Assembly: GCA_015680685.1 (NCBI GenBank)
Contig: MNCI01003664.1
Coordinates: forward strand, 101,261 to 165,260
Length of the DNA: 64,000 nucleotides
Reading direction: 5' to 3'
Source of the DNA: Gnetum montanum
Taxonomy: Eukaryota > Streptophyta > Gnetopsida > Gnetales > Gnetaceae
Shown: positions 35,316 through 48,069 of the stretch, piece by piece
Numbering within the stretch: position 1 is the first letter of the stretch
Layout: each line of letters opens with the position of its first letter
Translations under genes and position numbers: made by a program
Notes under the pieces: model-generated
Told to the model about the DNA's origin: nothing
Seen by the model: only the letters and a program-made list of their open reading frames with translations
The model's database searches: none

Positions 35316-38300
35316 GTGCTTAGGGAAAATATGAAAGCATTCGCTTGGTCCTATATGGATATGCCCGGGCTAGATCCCCAAATTGTCCAACACAATATTA
35401 TCCTTGACCCGAAGTTAAGACCGGTAAAACAAAAAGCACGAAAGGTTAAACCTGAGGTGGCCTTAGCAGTTCGTAATGAGATCACCAAACTTTATCAGGC
35501 TGGCTTCATTCGAGCTGTTGATTACACCAAGTGGGTTTCCAACATGGTCATTGTGCCAAAGAAGAATGGAAGCATTCGCTTATGCATTGACTTCCGAGAT
35601 TTAAATGTTGTAACCATAAAAGATGATTTTCCTCTACCCAGCATCGATCAACTTGTTGACTCAACTGCTGGGCATGCACTATTATCTTTTATGGATGGCT
35701 TCTCAGGGTACAATCAAATACGTATTAACCTGGAGCATCAGCTTCGAACTACCTTTATGACACCATGGGGAACCTTTTGTTACACAATGATGCCTTTTGG
35801 TCTCAAGAACGTCGGGGCCATGTATCAAAGAGCCATGACATTCATCTTTAGTGATTACATGTTACATTTGCTTAACGATTACGTGGATGACATTGTGGTT
35901 AAATAAAAAACAGAGGAATAACATGTACAAGATCTTGACTTAGTATTAAAATGTTGTTTAAAGTATGAATTGAGACTCAACCCGAAAAAATGTGTCTTCG
36001 GTGTCAAGACAAGCAAAATGCTAGGATTTATAGCCTCAGAAGCAGGGATACGAGTAGACCCCGATAAGGTTAAGGCCATAACAAACCTAAAACCACCAGG
36101 AAACCTTACCGAACTTCAAGGTCTACAAGGTAGATTGCAGTTTATCAGGCGCTTCATAGAAAAATTGACAGACAAACTAAAACCTATGAACCACCTGTTA
36201 CGCAAAAACATCCATTTTGAATGGACTCCGCAGTGCCAACAAGCATTTGATGACATTAAAACGACACTTGCCCGGTTACCCACGGTTTATCCACCTCAAA
36301 ACGATAAACCATTTTACATCTACCTCACTACTTCGGATTCATCCATCACGTCTATGCTTTTCCAGAAACGAGATGACGGAACCGAAGTCCCTGTATATTA
36401 CTTAAGCCATGCATTTGTTGCTCACGAGAAAAGGTATAACGACGTGGAGAGGTCTTGTTTAGCTTTGGTCTTCTCTTTGAGAAAGTGGTGACATTACCTC
36501 TTCTGCAACCAAGTTAATATAGTTTGCAAGGATAATGTGCTAAGGGCCATAACAGGAAACATTTATGAAATGAGTCGGATAGCCACTGGAAAGCCATGAT
36601 AGCAGAGTTTGACCTGCGTTACATAGCGCAATCATCAGTTAAGGGTCAAGCCATAGCAAGTCAAATGGCCATGTCACCAACGCACGATCAAGCAATAATA
36701 GAGCCAGAATTCCCGGATGAGGATATAAGCGCAATAGACATAGTGCCCAACGACTACAATGCCACTCTAAACTTTGATGGAGCATCCACCTCTCGAGGGG
36801 GAAGTGCAGCTGCTGTCATCACTTATCCCTCTGGGGAGATCTGACCCTTTGCTTATTGTTTCAACTTTCATTGTACAAACAACATAGCAGAGTACGAAGG
36901 TCTCCTTAGAGGTCTCGCGGCATCGTTGGCTTTAGACATCACACGGCTTGTGGTCAGAGGAGACTCGCAACTAGTCATAAACCAGTTCACAGACGTCTAT
37001 ACATGTAAAGCCCAATATTTACAGCCATACTGCGACTTGGAAAAACACCTAACAAGGCAATTTGAAAACATCAATGTGCAACACATCTCTAGGAATGACA
37101 ACACCATCGCAGATGCACTAGCCACCTTGGCATTAAACATATCGCCTGACATGTTTCACACATTGCCAAGCTCCATAACTAGTTGTGCTGAACCAATTAC
37201 CGATACCCTTGACACGTTGCCAATCGCATCTGTTAGTACAACACACGCGATAGAATGGTATGACGATGTAAAAGAATACCTTCTATGTGGCGAGACATCA
37301 CGACATCTAACAAATGCACAAAAGGATGCAGTACGAAAGCGTTCTAAGCAGTATACCCTAGTAGGGGACACATTGTGTCGTAGATCCTACGAAGGCATAT
37401 TACTAACATGCGTTAGCAGTACCAATGCCCAAACCATTGTCAAACAAGTACACGACGGACTATGCGGAGGACACATAGCACCAAAAGCCATGGCAACAAA
37501 GATCAGATGCTTAGGCTATTATTGGCCACACATGAAATACGACTATTTTTCCAAGGTCAAAACATGTAATACTTATCAAAAACATAGCAATCTAATACAT
37601 GTCCCACCAAATGAGTTACATACAGCGCAAATCACGTGGCCCTTTCAAAAGTGGAGATTGGACCTTATCGGCCCGATAACACCCTCATCTTTTGTAGGGC
37701 ATAGTTTCATCATAACCGCAACTAATTATTTTATGAAGTGGGTAGAAGCCGCTCCCCTTTGAAAAACTACATCTAAGCATGTATGCAACTTCATTCTCGA
37801 AAATATTGTAACCTGCTTTGGCATTCCCATGACAATCATCACTGACAACGGGCCATAATTTAGCAGTGCCGAGACCAAAACCTTTTGCGAAAGTTTAGGG
37901 ATCAAACACTCGTTTTCATTCCCTTACTATCCTCAGAGCAATGGGCAAGCAGAGGCAATGAACAAAATGATTATTATAATACTCAAAAAGATGCTCACCC
38001 AAAGCAAGCGAAGATGGCATGAACAATTGGTATACGCATTGTGGGCATACCGTACTACGCACCACACTTCAACAGGTAAAACACCATATAGTCTTGTTTA
38101 CGGTTCAGAAGCTGTTTTACCTTTGGAATTACAGGTACCATATTTAAGGATCACACTTTCTAGACTCCTTGACGACAAGCAAAAAAATGATCTGTGCATC
38201 ATTGACCTTGACTCGGTAGAGAAAGAACGCATGCGCACCCTCGATCAAATCAAATGGTATCAAACACAACAACGGCAACGACATTGGCACGACATCCATA

Positions 38301-38494
38301 AGCGCCCCTTCAAAGAAGGTGACCTTGTACTAAAGGCAGTTCGGGAACACCCGGATAAATTCTCAGCCAAATGGAAAGGGCCTTACTTGGTCACTAAAGC
38401 ATTTGACAATGGAGCATTCAAGCTCGCTAATATGGAAGGGAATGAGTTTGCCAATCCGTCTAACCACTTGTACCTAAAACCATTCTACCTTTAA
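35316..38494 (+). pseudogene. pol of element B: RT-RNase H-integrase
   Basis: RT motifs in order: FAWSYMDMPGLDP, WVSNMVIVPKKNGSIRLC, LLSFMDGFSGYNQI, MPFGLKN and the catalytic YVDDIVVK (35882-35905). RNase H has LNFDGASTSRGG near 36768 and VRGDSQLVINQF. Integrase has a zinc-finger region with the second Cys changed (CNTYQK), then WPFQKWRLDLIGPIT, TDNGP, NGQAEAMNK, and a C-terminal part with KWKGPYLVTKAFDNGAF and NHLYLKPFYL. Stops occur at 35904, 36489, 36842 and 37760, among others, and there is a frameshift near 36583. No chromodomain is seen. The DMPG and AGHALLSFMDGFSGYNQ wording fits the Tat lineage. It is the most complete pol in the window. Confidence 0.9.
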
Positions 38495-38940
38495 GTACAA
38501 GCTCAGGTACAGAAGAGTCCTAGAATCATGACTTAAAACTGATACCACAGAACAGTCTTGGAATCACGACTTAAAACTAATACCATAGAAGAGTCCTGGA
38601 GTCACGACTTTAAACTGATACCATAGAACAGTCCTAGATTATGACTTAAAACTGATACCACAGCTTGTCCTAGAATCATGATGATAAACCAATATCACAC
38701 TGTGTCCGCAATGATGATAAACTAGCACCCGTCCGGCATGACAGTAAACTGCCACCGTTGCATTCACCAGAGTCCACTAAGACTATAAACTGGTTTGCCT
38801 CTTCATGGTCTACTAAGACTAGAAACTGGCAACGTAATATTCGCCACGATGCTAAACGGGAAATGTCCAATGGGTTATGACATAAAACTAACCCATGATA
38901 GTCCACTAAGACTATAAACTGGCAAGTCCATTTCTGGTTC
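38495..38940 (+). repeat. TTAAACTA-type motif array of B, after pol
   Basis: About twelve units: first five of GTCCTAGAATCATGACTTAA-like type, then TCCACTAAGACTATAAACTG-like type. Position matches 23513-23840 in A. Confidence 0.8.
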
Positions 38941-40021
38941 GTACATTCGTAGCCACATTCATTCATCAGAATCACTACATCACTCGCTATCAAACCATCT
39001 TACCAGCATTGCTGTCATCTACATACAGTGTCTGTAATCCCCCTCAGCATCTTTGTTCCATCTACCACCGTGTAAGTCTAAGCTCGCTTGTTCACTCATG
39101 GTTTTCTTGTCTCCTTGGAGTTATGTTTGTAGGATGACACCCATAGGTTTTTGCACAAGAATGCATCTCGCCACAAGCAGCAAGATGGGACAACGTTCAT
39201 AGCCCACGAGGCAAGACTAAATCGAGCCATTCACTACTACATCCCCATTTCCCAATGCATTCACTATCGACTCCCGCACACACTCTGCCATACCGTTGAT
39301 ACACCTAGTACATTCAAACTTTTGTAGCACTCTGAAGCCGTTACAACACGAAACACAGCACTTGAGCATGAGTACAAAATCAAAGCAAAGTGTATTCCAA
39401 AAAAAAAACGAGATCCTGGGCACTTCCCATAAGCCCCAGGTAGGAAGGCAGTTGTCTCAAAACCAAGTACTCATGTCAAAACAATCAGAACACATCCACT
39501 TGCATGACTTTGGCTCTCCGCCAACAGATCCCCTAAACAAAGGATCCCAGTTCATCCAAAGCATGCCACGCATGATCACATGGCTTTGGCTCTCCACCAA
39601 CAGGTTCCCCCCTCAACATTAAAAAGAGGGTCCTGTTCCTCTAAAGAATGTAACACATCCGCCCATGGCTTTGGTCTCGCCAACAAGTTCTCTTGAGTGC
39701 TAACCAAGAGTCTTGTTCCACCAAAGGACGCATGTCGCATCTCTGAACTCCGAGTCTGCTAAATACTGGCTATTGACAAGGATCAGCATGCTACGTATCT
39801 AAGCATCCCCCTTTCCTAGCACAATCCTCGGGATCAGTTATCAATCCCCGCAATCTCCACGACCCCCCCAGATACAGAATTCCACTTTCCCAATCCCATG
39901 TACTACTGAACACGACACGGTGACGTCTAGTCAAGCAGCAATGGATAGAGTCTCTATCAAGTTGCTTGTGGTGTTTTGAACTTTTTTGTTGACGCTTCTC
40001 GAGTCAATTCCTCCAAACTTC
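38941..40021 (+). other. 3' untranslated region of B
   Basis: I see no convincing gene. The conserved small frame of A and D is not recognisable here. Repeated wording around TTGGCTCTCCGCCAACAG and AAAGGATCC suggests a short degenerate tandem repeat at 39505-39730. Confidence 0.5.
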
Positions 40022-40037
40022 AACAAAGAGGGGCCAA
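40022..40037 (+). other. Polypurine tract of element B
   Basis: AACAAAGAGGGGCCAA lies directly before the 3' LTR. Confidence 0.85.
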
Positions 40038-41147
40038 TGAAACACCACAAAATTTGGAGCTTAGTACTTGTCGAACACCAAGTAGGTCCCTGGGACCCTA
40101 GATGACAACAGCTACATTTGGTGTCAAACATGGCAACTTCAGAGGGTAGATGCTCAATTTTCGCTAAGTATGCAATCCCAGAGTATACGCCCAGCATAGA
40201 CGTCCAGCGTACATGCCCAGCGTACACACCTCACATGTATGCTCAACAGGTACAACAGATGCAGACGTCCGGCATGAAGTCTTCAAAGATGGTATGACAA
40301 CAGCACTGCAGAGCAAAAATTGACACAAGACAGCAATCATTAGTGTATACGCCCAACCATCACTAGCGTATGCGCCCAGCGTCCACAGCATCTCCACCCG
40401 AGTTCGCATACGCCCAGCACATCTAGCACATATGCCCAGCGTATACGCCTAGTGTATACGCTTGCCTGATGTAATATATTGTATATTTATAAATCTTATG
40501 CACCCAGTCAATGCGCCATGTGTCTCCTAACCCGAGTCTAGCGTAACAACCGGTATAAAAGCCCCAATTTCCCACTTGAATGAGGTGGGCTGGTGAAATC
40601 CGAAATCATACCAAAGAGCAATTACGCTGAGAACCAGAGCACAAAAACCTCTTACACTGGACAACCCTGTACGCTGAGCATATAGTCTCTACACTATGGT
40701 TACAGTGCGATCCAGCCGTAGTTGTCCTTGCATCCACCGGGGCTTTCATCCGCCTTGTGTTCCACTCATAACTGCGTTTGACCGGTGCATTGTAATTTCA
40801 TTCTGTAATGCCATTGTTACATTTTCTTCCTACAATCATCTACAGTTTGTATTAATTATTGTATGTATTCTATTTACATCTGTTTACGTTTATGCTCCGC
40901 TTGCATTGGTTATATTGTTTACGGTCCATTTACGCTGGCTACGCTGTTTACGTATAACCCAGCGTATAACACTTCGGTGTACGTTTGGGGAAATCCTTGT
41001 TTGATCTGCATGTGGACCACCCAAAGGTACCCTACCTTCGTGCATTCCAGCTTGCCCTCAGGCGAAGGTAGGGTCTTTTGTGCGTGTCCTGCGATCCCAC
41101 GGTCTCTGTTTCCTTCCAGCTGGAGATCGACGATTTCGGGCGGTACC
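40038..41147 (+). repeat. 3' LTR of element B
   Basis: It starts TGAAACACCAC and ends GGTACC where the 5' copy ends AGTACA. TATA box at 40554-40560. It is followed by the CTAAG duplication. Confidence 0.9.
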
Positions 41148-42362
41148 CTAAGCTACATGGCGCAGTGAGGCATAGTAATTCTGCGAAAGTGACAGAAGGC
41201 ATCTCAAATTTTGGGATTAGCAAGTTCACAAGTTTCGTAGTACAAAAGGAAAATTTTGCAGACTAGCAATGTTTTTGCTACTAAGGACAGCTGCTACACT
41301 ATGATATGCTACGTAGAGTAGCATAGCATAGCAAATCTATGACCAGTAGTCATAACATTGTGAAGGTTCCTAACACATGTAGTGGTACATAGCATAGATT
41401 TTTTAATTCAAACTGACGGTTACGCTACACTATGTTGCGTAGCGTAGAACAGTGTGAAAAGATGCTACGCTATGCCAAGTGCTATGCTAGAAAGCATGGC
41501 AAGACGTAGTGAGTAGTTATGTGACATTAATGCACCTCACCTAATTGCACCGTTGATCTGATAACATAATTATGATGTAGTAGGTTTGTAATTATGGTGT
41601 GGCAGGCTCACCCAATGGTCATGCAGGCACATGCAGCATAGACAAGTCAACATAAGTCTAGTACACGTGGCATTCAAACCGCATCTTTCGCGTGCCCTTG
41701 GTCCTATAAATACCCCAATGAACAACACTAAAAGGGCTTCAGGCACTAGGGCTCTCTTTTCGCACTTTTGGTCCTGGTTTTCTAAGCAATCTAGTTGACT
41801 AATGATTTTGTTGGCTGACAAGAAAAAAGTTGGCACTGTAATCTCAAGCATTGTAAGCTTTCTGTTTGACATTGTAAACAGTTAGCATCCTATCCTATTC
41901 ATTTCTACCACCTTGGTAGCACTTTGCATTGTTGATAATTGAGCTCGCGTTCAAGCACACAGCCATCTCACTTTACACGTCTTGGTTACTCTCGAGATTT
42001 CTGCACTTCTCAGCATCGTGCAACCAATCGTATCCGTCTTGACAGAGCAAGGTTATAGCTTTGAAGTGGTGCATTTTTCTAATTGCATTTTACATTATCT
42101 CCCATTTACTATTGCATTTTACACTATTTCCTGTCTCTTTTACATTTAAGCATTACTTCATGCTATTAGTCTCATTTTCAAATCACATGTTGAAAAAGGT
42201 TATATTGACACCGACTAACTCCTTGTATGATCGACTAGACCATTCAGGGTACCCTATTTCCGTTCCATCCAGTGTGGCCCTCCCACAAAAAAGGGGTTGA
42301 GACTGTCAACAACCAATGGACCCTTGACAATTTTCCAGCTGTTGATGTTTTTGGTCACTACA
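41148..42362 (+). repeat. 3' LTR of A, second part
   Basis: The first five bases are the second CTAAG; from 41153 the sequence continues the A LTR (CTACATGGCGCAG, compare 8425). TATA box TATAAATA is at 41705-41712. It ends TCACTACA, and the 15-bp satellite resumes at 42363. Confidence 0.9.
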
Positions 42363-45300
42363 TGTTTTGTCAAAGAGTGCCCTCCTTGAGAGTGCTGACC
42401 CTAAGAGCATTCCCCCTAAGAGTGACCTCCATTATAGTGGCCTTTGCTAGAGTGTTCTCCTTGAGAGCATCCTCCATGAATGTGTTGTCAATTAGAGCAC
42501 CTTGCATTAAGCATGTTAAAGTGTTCTTTTCGAGACCACCCTTCCTAAGAGTGCCCTCCCTGAGAACACCCTCCCTTAGAGCAGTCTCCCTCAGGATGTC
42601 CTCCTCAATAGCATCCTCCTTGAGAATGTTCTATGTGAGAACAGCCTCCATGATAGCATCCTTTGTTAGATCGGCCTTTTGGAGAGTGTTCTCCTTGAGA
42701 ACGCCTTTCATAAGAGCACCTTGTGCTATGGACATGAGAGTGTTCTCCTCAAGAGCACCCTTGTTGAGAGCTCCCTCTCAAAAGGTGCCCTTTTGAAGAC
42801 TGGTCTTCCTTAGAGTTACCTTCCTCAAAGTGTTCTCTCTGAGAGCACATTACATTACACATGTGAGAGTGTTCTTCTCGAGAGCACCCTTGTTGAGAGT
42901 GCTCTCTTGGAGATTGTCCTCCATTACAATGCCCTCCTTGAGATTGGTCTCATTGGGGACACCCTCTCTAAGAGCATTCTCCTTCAAAGCATCCTTCATT
43001 AGAGTGACCATCTGAGGAGCATTCTCTTTTAGAGGGCCCTTACCAGGAGCATTCTCCTTGGAGCACCCTCATTGAGATCATTTTATCAAAGAGTGTCCTT
43101 CCCAAGAACTTTCTCCCTGAGAGTGGCCTTTGCAAATGCATTCTCCTTGAGAACTTCCTCCATGAGAGCATTGTCCATGAGAGTAGCTTGCATTATGCAC
43201 CTAAAAGTATTCACCTTGAGAGATCCATCATTGAAATAATTCTATCAAAGAGTGCCCTTCCTAAGACTATGCTCCCCAAGAACACCCTCCCTAAGAGCAG
43301 TCTCCCTAAGGATGCCCTCCTTGAGAGCATCCTCCTTAAGAACATTCTCAGTGAGAGCATCCTCCCTGAGAGTGCCCTCCATTAGAGTTACCTTTTAAAG
43401 AGTTTTCTCCTTGAGAGTGCCTTCCTCGAGAGTTCCTTGCACTATGTAGGTGAGAGTGTTCTTCTCGAGAGTGCCCTTGTTGAGAGCTCCCTCTTGTAGG
43501 ATGACCTCTAGGAGAGCGTTCTTCCTCAAAGCAACCTCCATCAAAGTGTTCTTCCTAAGAGCATCTTGTGTTACATATGTGAGAGTGTTCTCCCTAAGAG
43601 AACCCTTGTTGAGAGCATTCCCTTGGAGAGCGACCTCCATTAGAATGCCCTCCTTGAGATCGGTATCACTAGGGATGCCCTTCTCGAGAGCATTTTTCTT
43701 GAGAGCACCCTCCATTAGAGTAGCCTTCCAAAGAGTGTTCTATTTGAGAGGGCCCTCACTAAGAGCATTCTACCTCAATTTCCCTTGTTGAGATCATTCT
43801 ATCAAAGAGTGCCCTCCTTTAGAGTGCCCTTCCCAAGAGCATTCTTCCAAAGAGCATCCTCCATTAGAGTAGCCTTCATGAGAGTGTTCTACTTGATATT
43901 GGCCTCCATGAGAGCACCTTGTGTTACGCACGTGAGAGTGTTCACCTTAAGAGCATCCTCATTGAGAACATTCTTTTGGAGAGTTCCATTTCTAAGAGTG
44001 CCCTCCTTGAGAATGCCTTCCCTGAGAGCTATCTCCCTAAGGATGCCATCCTTGATAATGTCCTCCTGAAGACCATTCTTCATTAGAGTACCCTCCCTGA
44101 GAGCTTTCTATATTAGATCTACCTCCACAAGAGCATTCTTCTTGAGAGAACCCTCAATGAGAGCACCTTCCACTTTCATGTGAGTCTTCTCCTCGAGAGC
44201 ATCCTCGTTGAGAGCATTCTATTGGAGAGCACCCTTCCTAAGAGTGCCCTCCTTGAGAATGCCCTCCCTGAGAGCAATCTCCATAAGGTTTCCCTCCTTG
44301 ATAGTGTTCTCCTTAGGAGCATTCTCCATGAGATCGCCCTCTCTAAGAGCACATTCCCTGAGAGTGTTCTCCTTGAGAGCCTCCTTCATTAGAGTGGCCT
44401 TTTGGAGATTTTTCTCCTTAAGAGTACCTTCCCCAAGAGTGCCTTGCTCTATGCATGTGAGAGTGTTCTCCTCCAGAGCACCCTTATTGAGAGCTCCCTC
44501 TTAGAGGGTGCCCTCATAGAGAGCACTCTCCTTCAAAGCGACCTCCCTCAGAGCATTCTCCCTAAGAGCACCTTGTGTTATGCATATGAGAGTGTTCTCC
44601 TTAAGAGTTCCCTTGTTGAGAGTGCTCTCTTGGAGAGAATCCTACATTAGAACACCCTCCTTGAGAGCATTCTCCAAGAGATGGCCCTTCATGAGAGCAT
44701 TCTTCTTGAGAGCATCTTCTGTTAGAGTAGCCTTCCAAAGAGCATTCTCTTTGAGAGCACCCTCAGCAAGATCAGTCTCCCTAGATTGCCCTCAATGAGA
44801 GCATTTTGTTGAAGAGTGCACTTCTTGAGAGTACCCTCATGAGTGTTCTTGCTGAGAGCATCCTCCATTAGAGCAGCCTCCTAGAGAGCATTCTCCTTGA
44901 GAGCTACCTTCATAAGAGCATTTTCCATGAGAGCACCTTGCATTATGTATGTGAGAGTCTTCACCTTGAGAGTTTTCTTTCGAAGAGTGCCCTTCCTAAG
45001 ATTTCCCTCCTTGAGAACATCCTCCTTGAGAGTAGTCTCCTTGAGAAAGCCGTTGTTGAGAGCATCATCCTTAAGAACATTATCCATGAGATCACCATCC
45101 CTAATAGTGTTCTCCTTAAGATCTTCTTCCATTAGAGCAGTGTCTTAGAGAGCGTTGTTCTTAAGAGCATCTTGTGCTATGCATGTGAGAGTGTTCCCCT
45201 CAAGAGTGCCCTCATTAAGAGCTCCCTCTTGGAGGGCATCCCCATGAAGAGCACTCTCTATCAAAGTGACCTCCCTTAGAGAGAAAAGTGCCCTCCCTTA

Positions 45301-48069
45301 GAGTGTTCTCTTGCAAAGTGCCCTCCTTGAGAGTGGTCTCCATGGGGATGCCCTCCTTGAGAGCATTCACAATGAGATCTCCCTCCACGAGAGCATTCTT
45401 CTTAAGAGTGCCCTTTGTTAAAGTGGCCTTCCAAAGAGCGTTACCTTTGAGAGCATCCTCATTGAGATTGTTTTGTTGAAGAGTGCCCTCTTTTGGAGTG
45501 CCCTTCTTGAGAGTGTTTTCCCTAAGAGCAGATTCCACAAGAGAATTCTCCTTGGAAGTGCCCTCCATGAGAAAGTTGTCCATGAGAGCACCTTGTGGTA
45601 TGCACGTGAGAGTGTTCACCTCATGTGAGAGCTCGCTTGTTGAGAATGTTCTTTTGGAGAGTACCCTTCCTAGGAGTGCCCTCCTTGAGAATGCCCTCAC
45701 TAAGAGCTATCTCCCTAAGGACGCCATCCTTGATAGCATCCTCCTTAAGAGAATTCTCTGTTAGAGTGCCCTCCTTGAGAGCATTCTCCCTAAGAGCTTC
45801 TTACATTAGATCTACCTCTGTGAGAGCATTCTACTTGAGAGCATCCTCCATGAGAGCACCTTGCACTCTTGTGTGAGTGTTCTCCTTGAGAGGATCCTTG
45901 TTGAGAGCATTCTACCAGAGAGCACCCTTTCTAAGAGTGCCCTCCCTGGGAATGCCCTCCTTAAGAGTGTCCTCCTTAAGAGTATTCTCTATGAGAGCAC
46001 CCTCCCTGAGAGCATTCTTCTTGAGATCCTCCTCTATTAGAGTGGCCTTTTAGATATTATTCTCCTTGAGAGTGCCTTCACTGAGAGTGCTTTGCATTAT
46101 GTGTATGAAAGTGTTCTCCTTCAAAGTGGCCTCATTGAGAGATCCCTCTTGGAGGACACCCTCATGGAGAGCTCTCTCCCTCAAAGCATTCTCCCTGAGA
46201 GAACCTTGCGTTATGCACATGAAAGTGTTCTCCTCGATAGTTCCCTTGTTGAGAGCATTCTCTTGGAGAGCACCCTTCATTAGAAGACCTCCTTGATAGC
46301 AGTATCCCTAGCAACAACCTCCTTGTAAGTGTCCTCCTTGAGATTGTTCTCCATGAGATGACCCTCCATGAGAGCATTCATCTTGAGAGCACCCTCCATT
46401 AGAGCATCCTTCCAAAGAGTGTTCTCTTTGAGAGTGCCCTCACCAAGAGCATTCTCCCTATAGCTTCCTTATTGAAAGTGTTTTGTAAAAGAGTGCCCTC
46501 CTTCAGAGCACCCTCCTCAAAAGCATTCTCCCTGAGAGCATCCTCCATTAGAGTGGCCTCTGCAAGAGCATTCTCCCTAAGAGTAGCCTCCATGAGAGCG
46601 TTGTCCACGAGAGCACCTTATGTTATGCACGTGAGAGTGTTCACCTCGAGATAACCCTTGTTGAGAGCATTTTTTTGAAGAGCATCCTTCCTAAGTGTAC
46701 CCTCCCTAAGAATGCCCTCCTTGAGAGTGGTCTCCTTGAGTATGCCCTCCTCAACAGCATCCTCCTTAAGAACATTCTCTATGAGATTGTCCTTCCCAAG
46801 AGCATTCTCCTTGAGAGAACCCTCCATGAGAGCACCTTGTGTGCTCATGTGAGTGTCGTCCTTAAGAGCATCCTCATTGAGAGCATTCTATTAGAGAGCA
46901 CCCTTCCTAAGAGTGCCCTGCATAAGAACACCCTCCCTAAGAGTGATGTCCCTAAGAATGCCTTTCTCAAAAGCATCCTTAAGAGAATTCTCCAGGAGAG
47001 CGCCCTCCCTGAGAGCACCCTCCTTTAGAGCATTCTCCTTGAGAGCCTCCTCCATAAGAGGGGCCCTTCAAATATTTTTCTCCTTAAGAGCACCTTTCTC
47101 AAGAGTGCCTTACACTACGCACGTGAGAGTGTTATCCTTGAGAGTGCCCTCATTAAGAGCTCCCTCTTGGAGGGTGCCCTCATGGAGAGTGTTCTCCCAT
47201 AGAGCAACGTTCCTCAGAGCATTCTCCCTAAGAGAACCTTGTATTACACATGTGAGAGTGTTCTCCTCAAGAGCACCCTTATTAAGAGTGTTCCCTTGAA
47301 GAGCGGTCTCCTTGAAGATGCCTTCCTTGAGATCATCCTCCTTAAGAGTGTTTTACGTGAGATTGCCCTTCCCGAGAGCATTCTCCTTGAGAGTGCCTTT
47401 CATTAGAGTGGATTTTTGAAGAGCGTTCTCCCTGGAGCATCCTCGTTGAGAGCTTTTGGTTGTAGAATGCCCTCTTAGAGACCACCATCCCCAAGAGCAT
47501 TCTCCCTAAGAGCAGCCTCTGTTAGAGTGTTCTCCTTGAGTGTAGCCTGCATGAGAGCATTGTCCATGAGAACACCTTATGTTTTGCATGTGAGAGTGTT
47601 CACCTCAAGAGAGCCCTCATTGAGAGTGTTCTTTTAGAGAGTGCCCTTCCTAAGGGTGTCCTCCCTAAGAATGCCCTCCTTGAGAGTAGTCTCTTCGAGG
47701 ATGCCCTCCTCAAGAGCATCCTCCGTAAGAGCATTCTCTGTGAGATTGCCCTCCTTGAGAGCATTTTCCTTGAGAGATTCCTCCATTAGAGTGGTGTCTT
47801 AGAGAGCATTCTCCTTGAGAGAACCTTCCACTAGAGAACCTTGCACTATGCAGATGAGAGTGTTCTACTCGAGAGCACCATTGTTGAGAGCTCCATCTCA
47901 AAAGATGCCCTCCCAGAGAGTGCTCTCCTTTAGAGTGACCTCCCTTAGAGAGTTCTCCTTAAGAGAACTTTGTGTTACACACATGAGAGTGTTCTCCTAG
48001 AGAGCGCCCTTGTTGAGATTATTCTCTTGGAGAGCTACCTCCATTAGAATGTCCTCCTTAAGATTGGTC
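42363..48069. repeat. 15-bp minisatellite, right arm, ~5.7 kb
   Basis: It continues the array cut at 8093. Units are CTCCTTGAGAGCATT and variants. A longer sub-repeat, ATGCATGTGAGAGTGTTC, and a break word, ATTTTGTYRAAGAGTGCCCT (near 43080, 44800, 45475, 46475), define a higher-order period of several hundred bases. Unlike the left arm it has no 29-bp units and no ATATATGTTGATT inverted repeats. Five of six frames are free of stops in the consensus unit, which explains the many apparent 60-175-residue frames. Element C ends the array at 48070. Confidence 0.9.

Larger units (their letters stand above)
25251..41147 (+). mobile_element. Element B: complete Tat-like retrotransposon nested in A's 3' LTR
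   Basis: It has LTRs of 1118 and 1110 bp, a primer site at 26374, a leader, gag-protease 27006-31223, a motif array, antisense gene 31815-35304 (minus), pol 35316-38494, a motif array, a 3' untranslated region and a polypurine tract at 40022. It is flanked by CTAAG on both sides (25246-25250 and 41148-41152), a perfect 5-bp target duplication that rejoins the A LTR exactly. The first ~170 LTR bases show 11 differences, about half the divergence of A's LTRs, as expected for a later insertion. Length is 15.9 kb. The sense ORFs carry stops and one frameshift, so it is not autonomous now. Confidence 0.9.
8094..42362 (+). mobile_element. Element A: Ty3/gypsy Tat-like retrotransposon, hosts two later insertions
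   Basis: Order: 5' LTR 8094-9640, primer site 9649, leader, gag-protease 10101-13607, motif array, antisense spliced gene 14310-20248 (minus), motif array, pol 21150-23512, motif array, 3' untranslated region, polypurine tract 24882-24897, 3' LTR 24898-25250 plus 41153-42362. Flanking TATTT (8089-8093) and TGTTT (42363-42367) look like a 5-bp target duplication with one change. Without the solo LTR and B it is about 16.8 kb. Hand alignment of the first ~160 LTR bases gives about 21 differences, nearly all transitions, so the insertion is old. The reverse transcriptase has a large deletion, so A cannot move by itself. Confidence 0.85.

Noticed and set aside
42061-42300. 79-residue frame in the second part of the A 3' LTR
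   Set aside because: It lies wholly in LTR sequence and is not conserved as a frame in the 5' LTR.
45215-45700. 161-residue minus-strand frame in the right satellite arm
   Set aside because: Same reason: it is the complementary frame of the 15-bp minisatellite.
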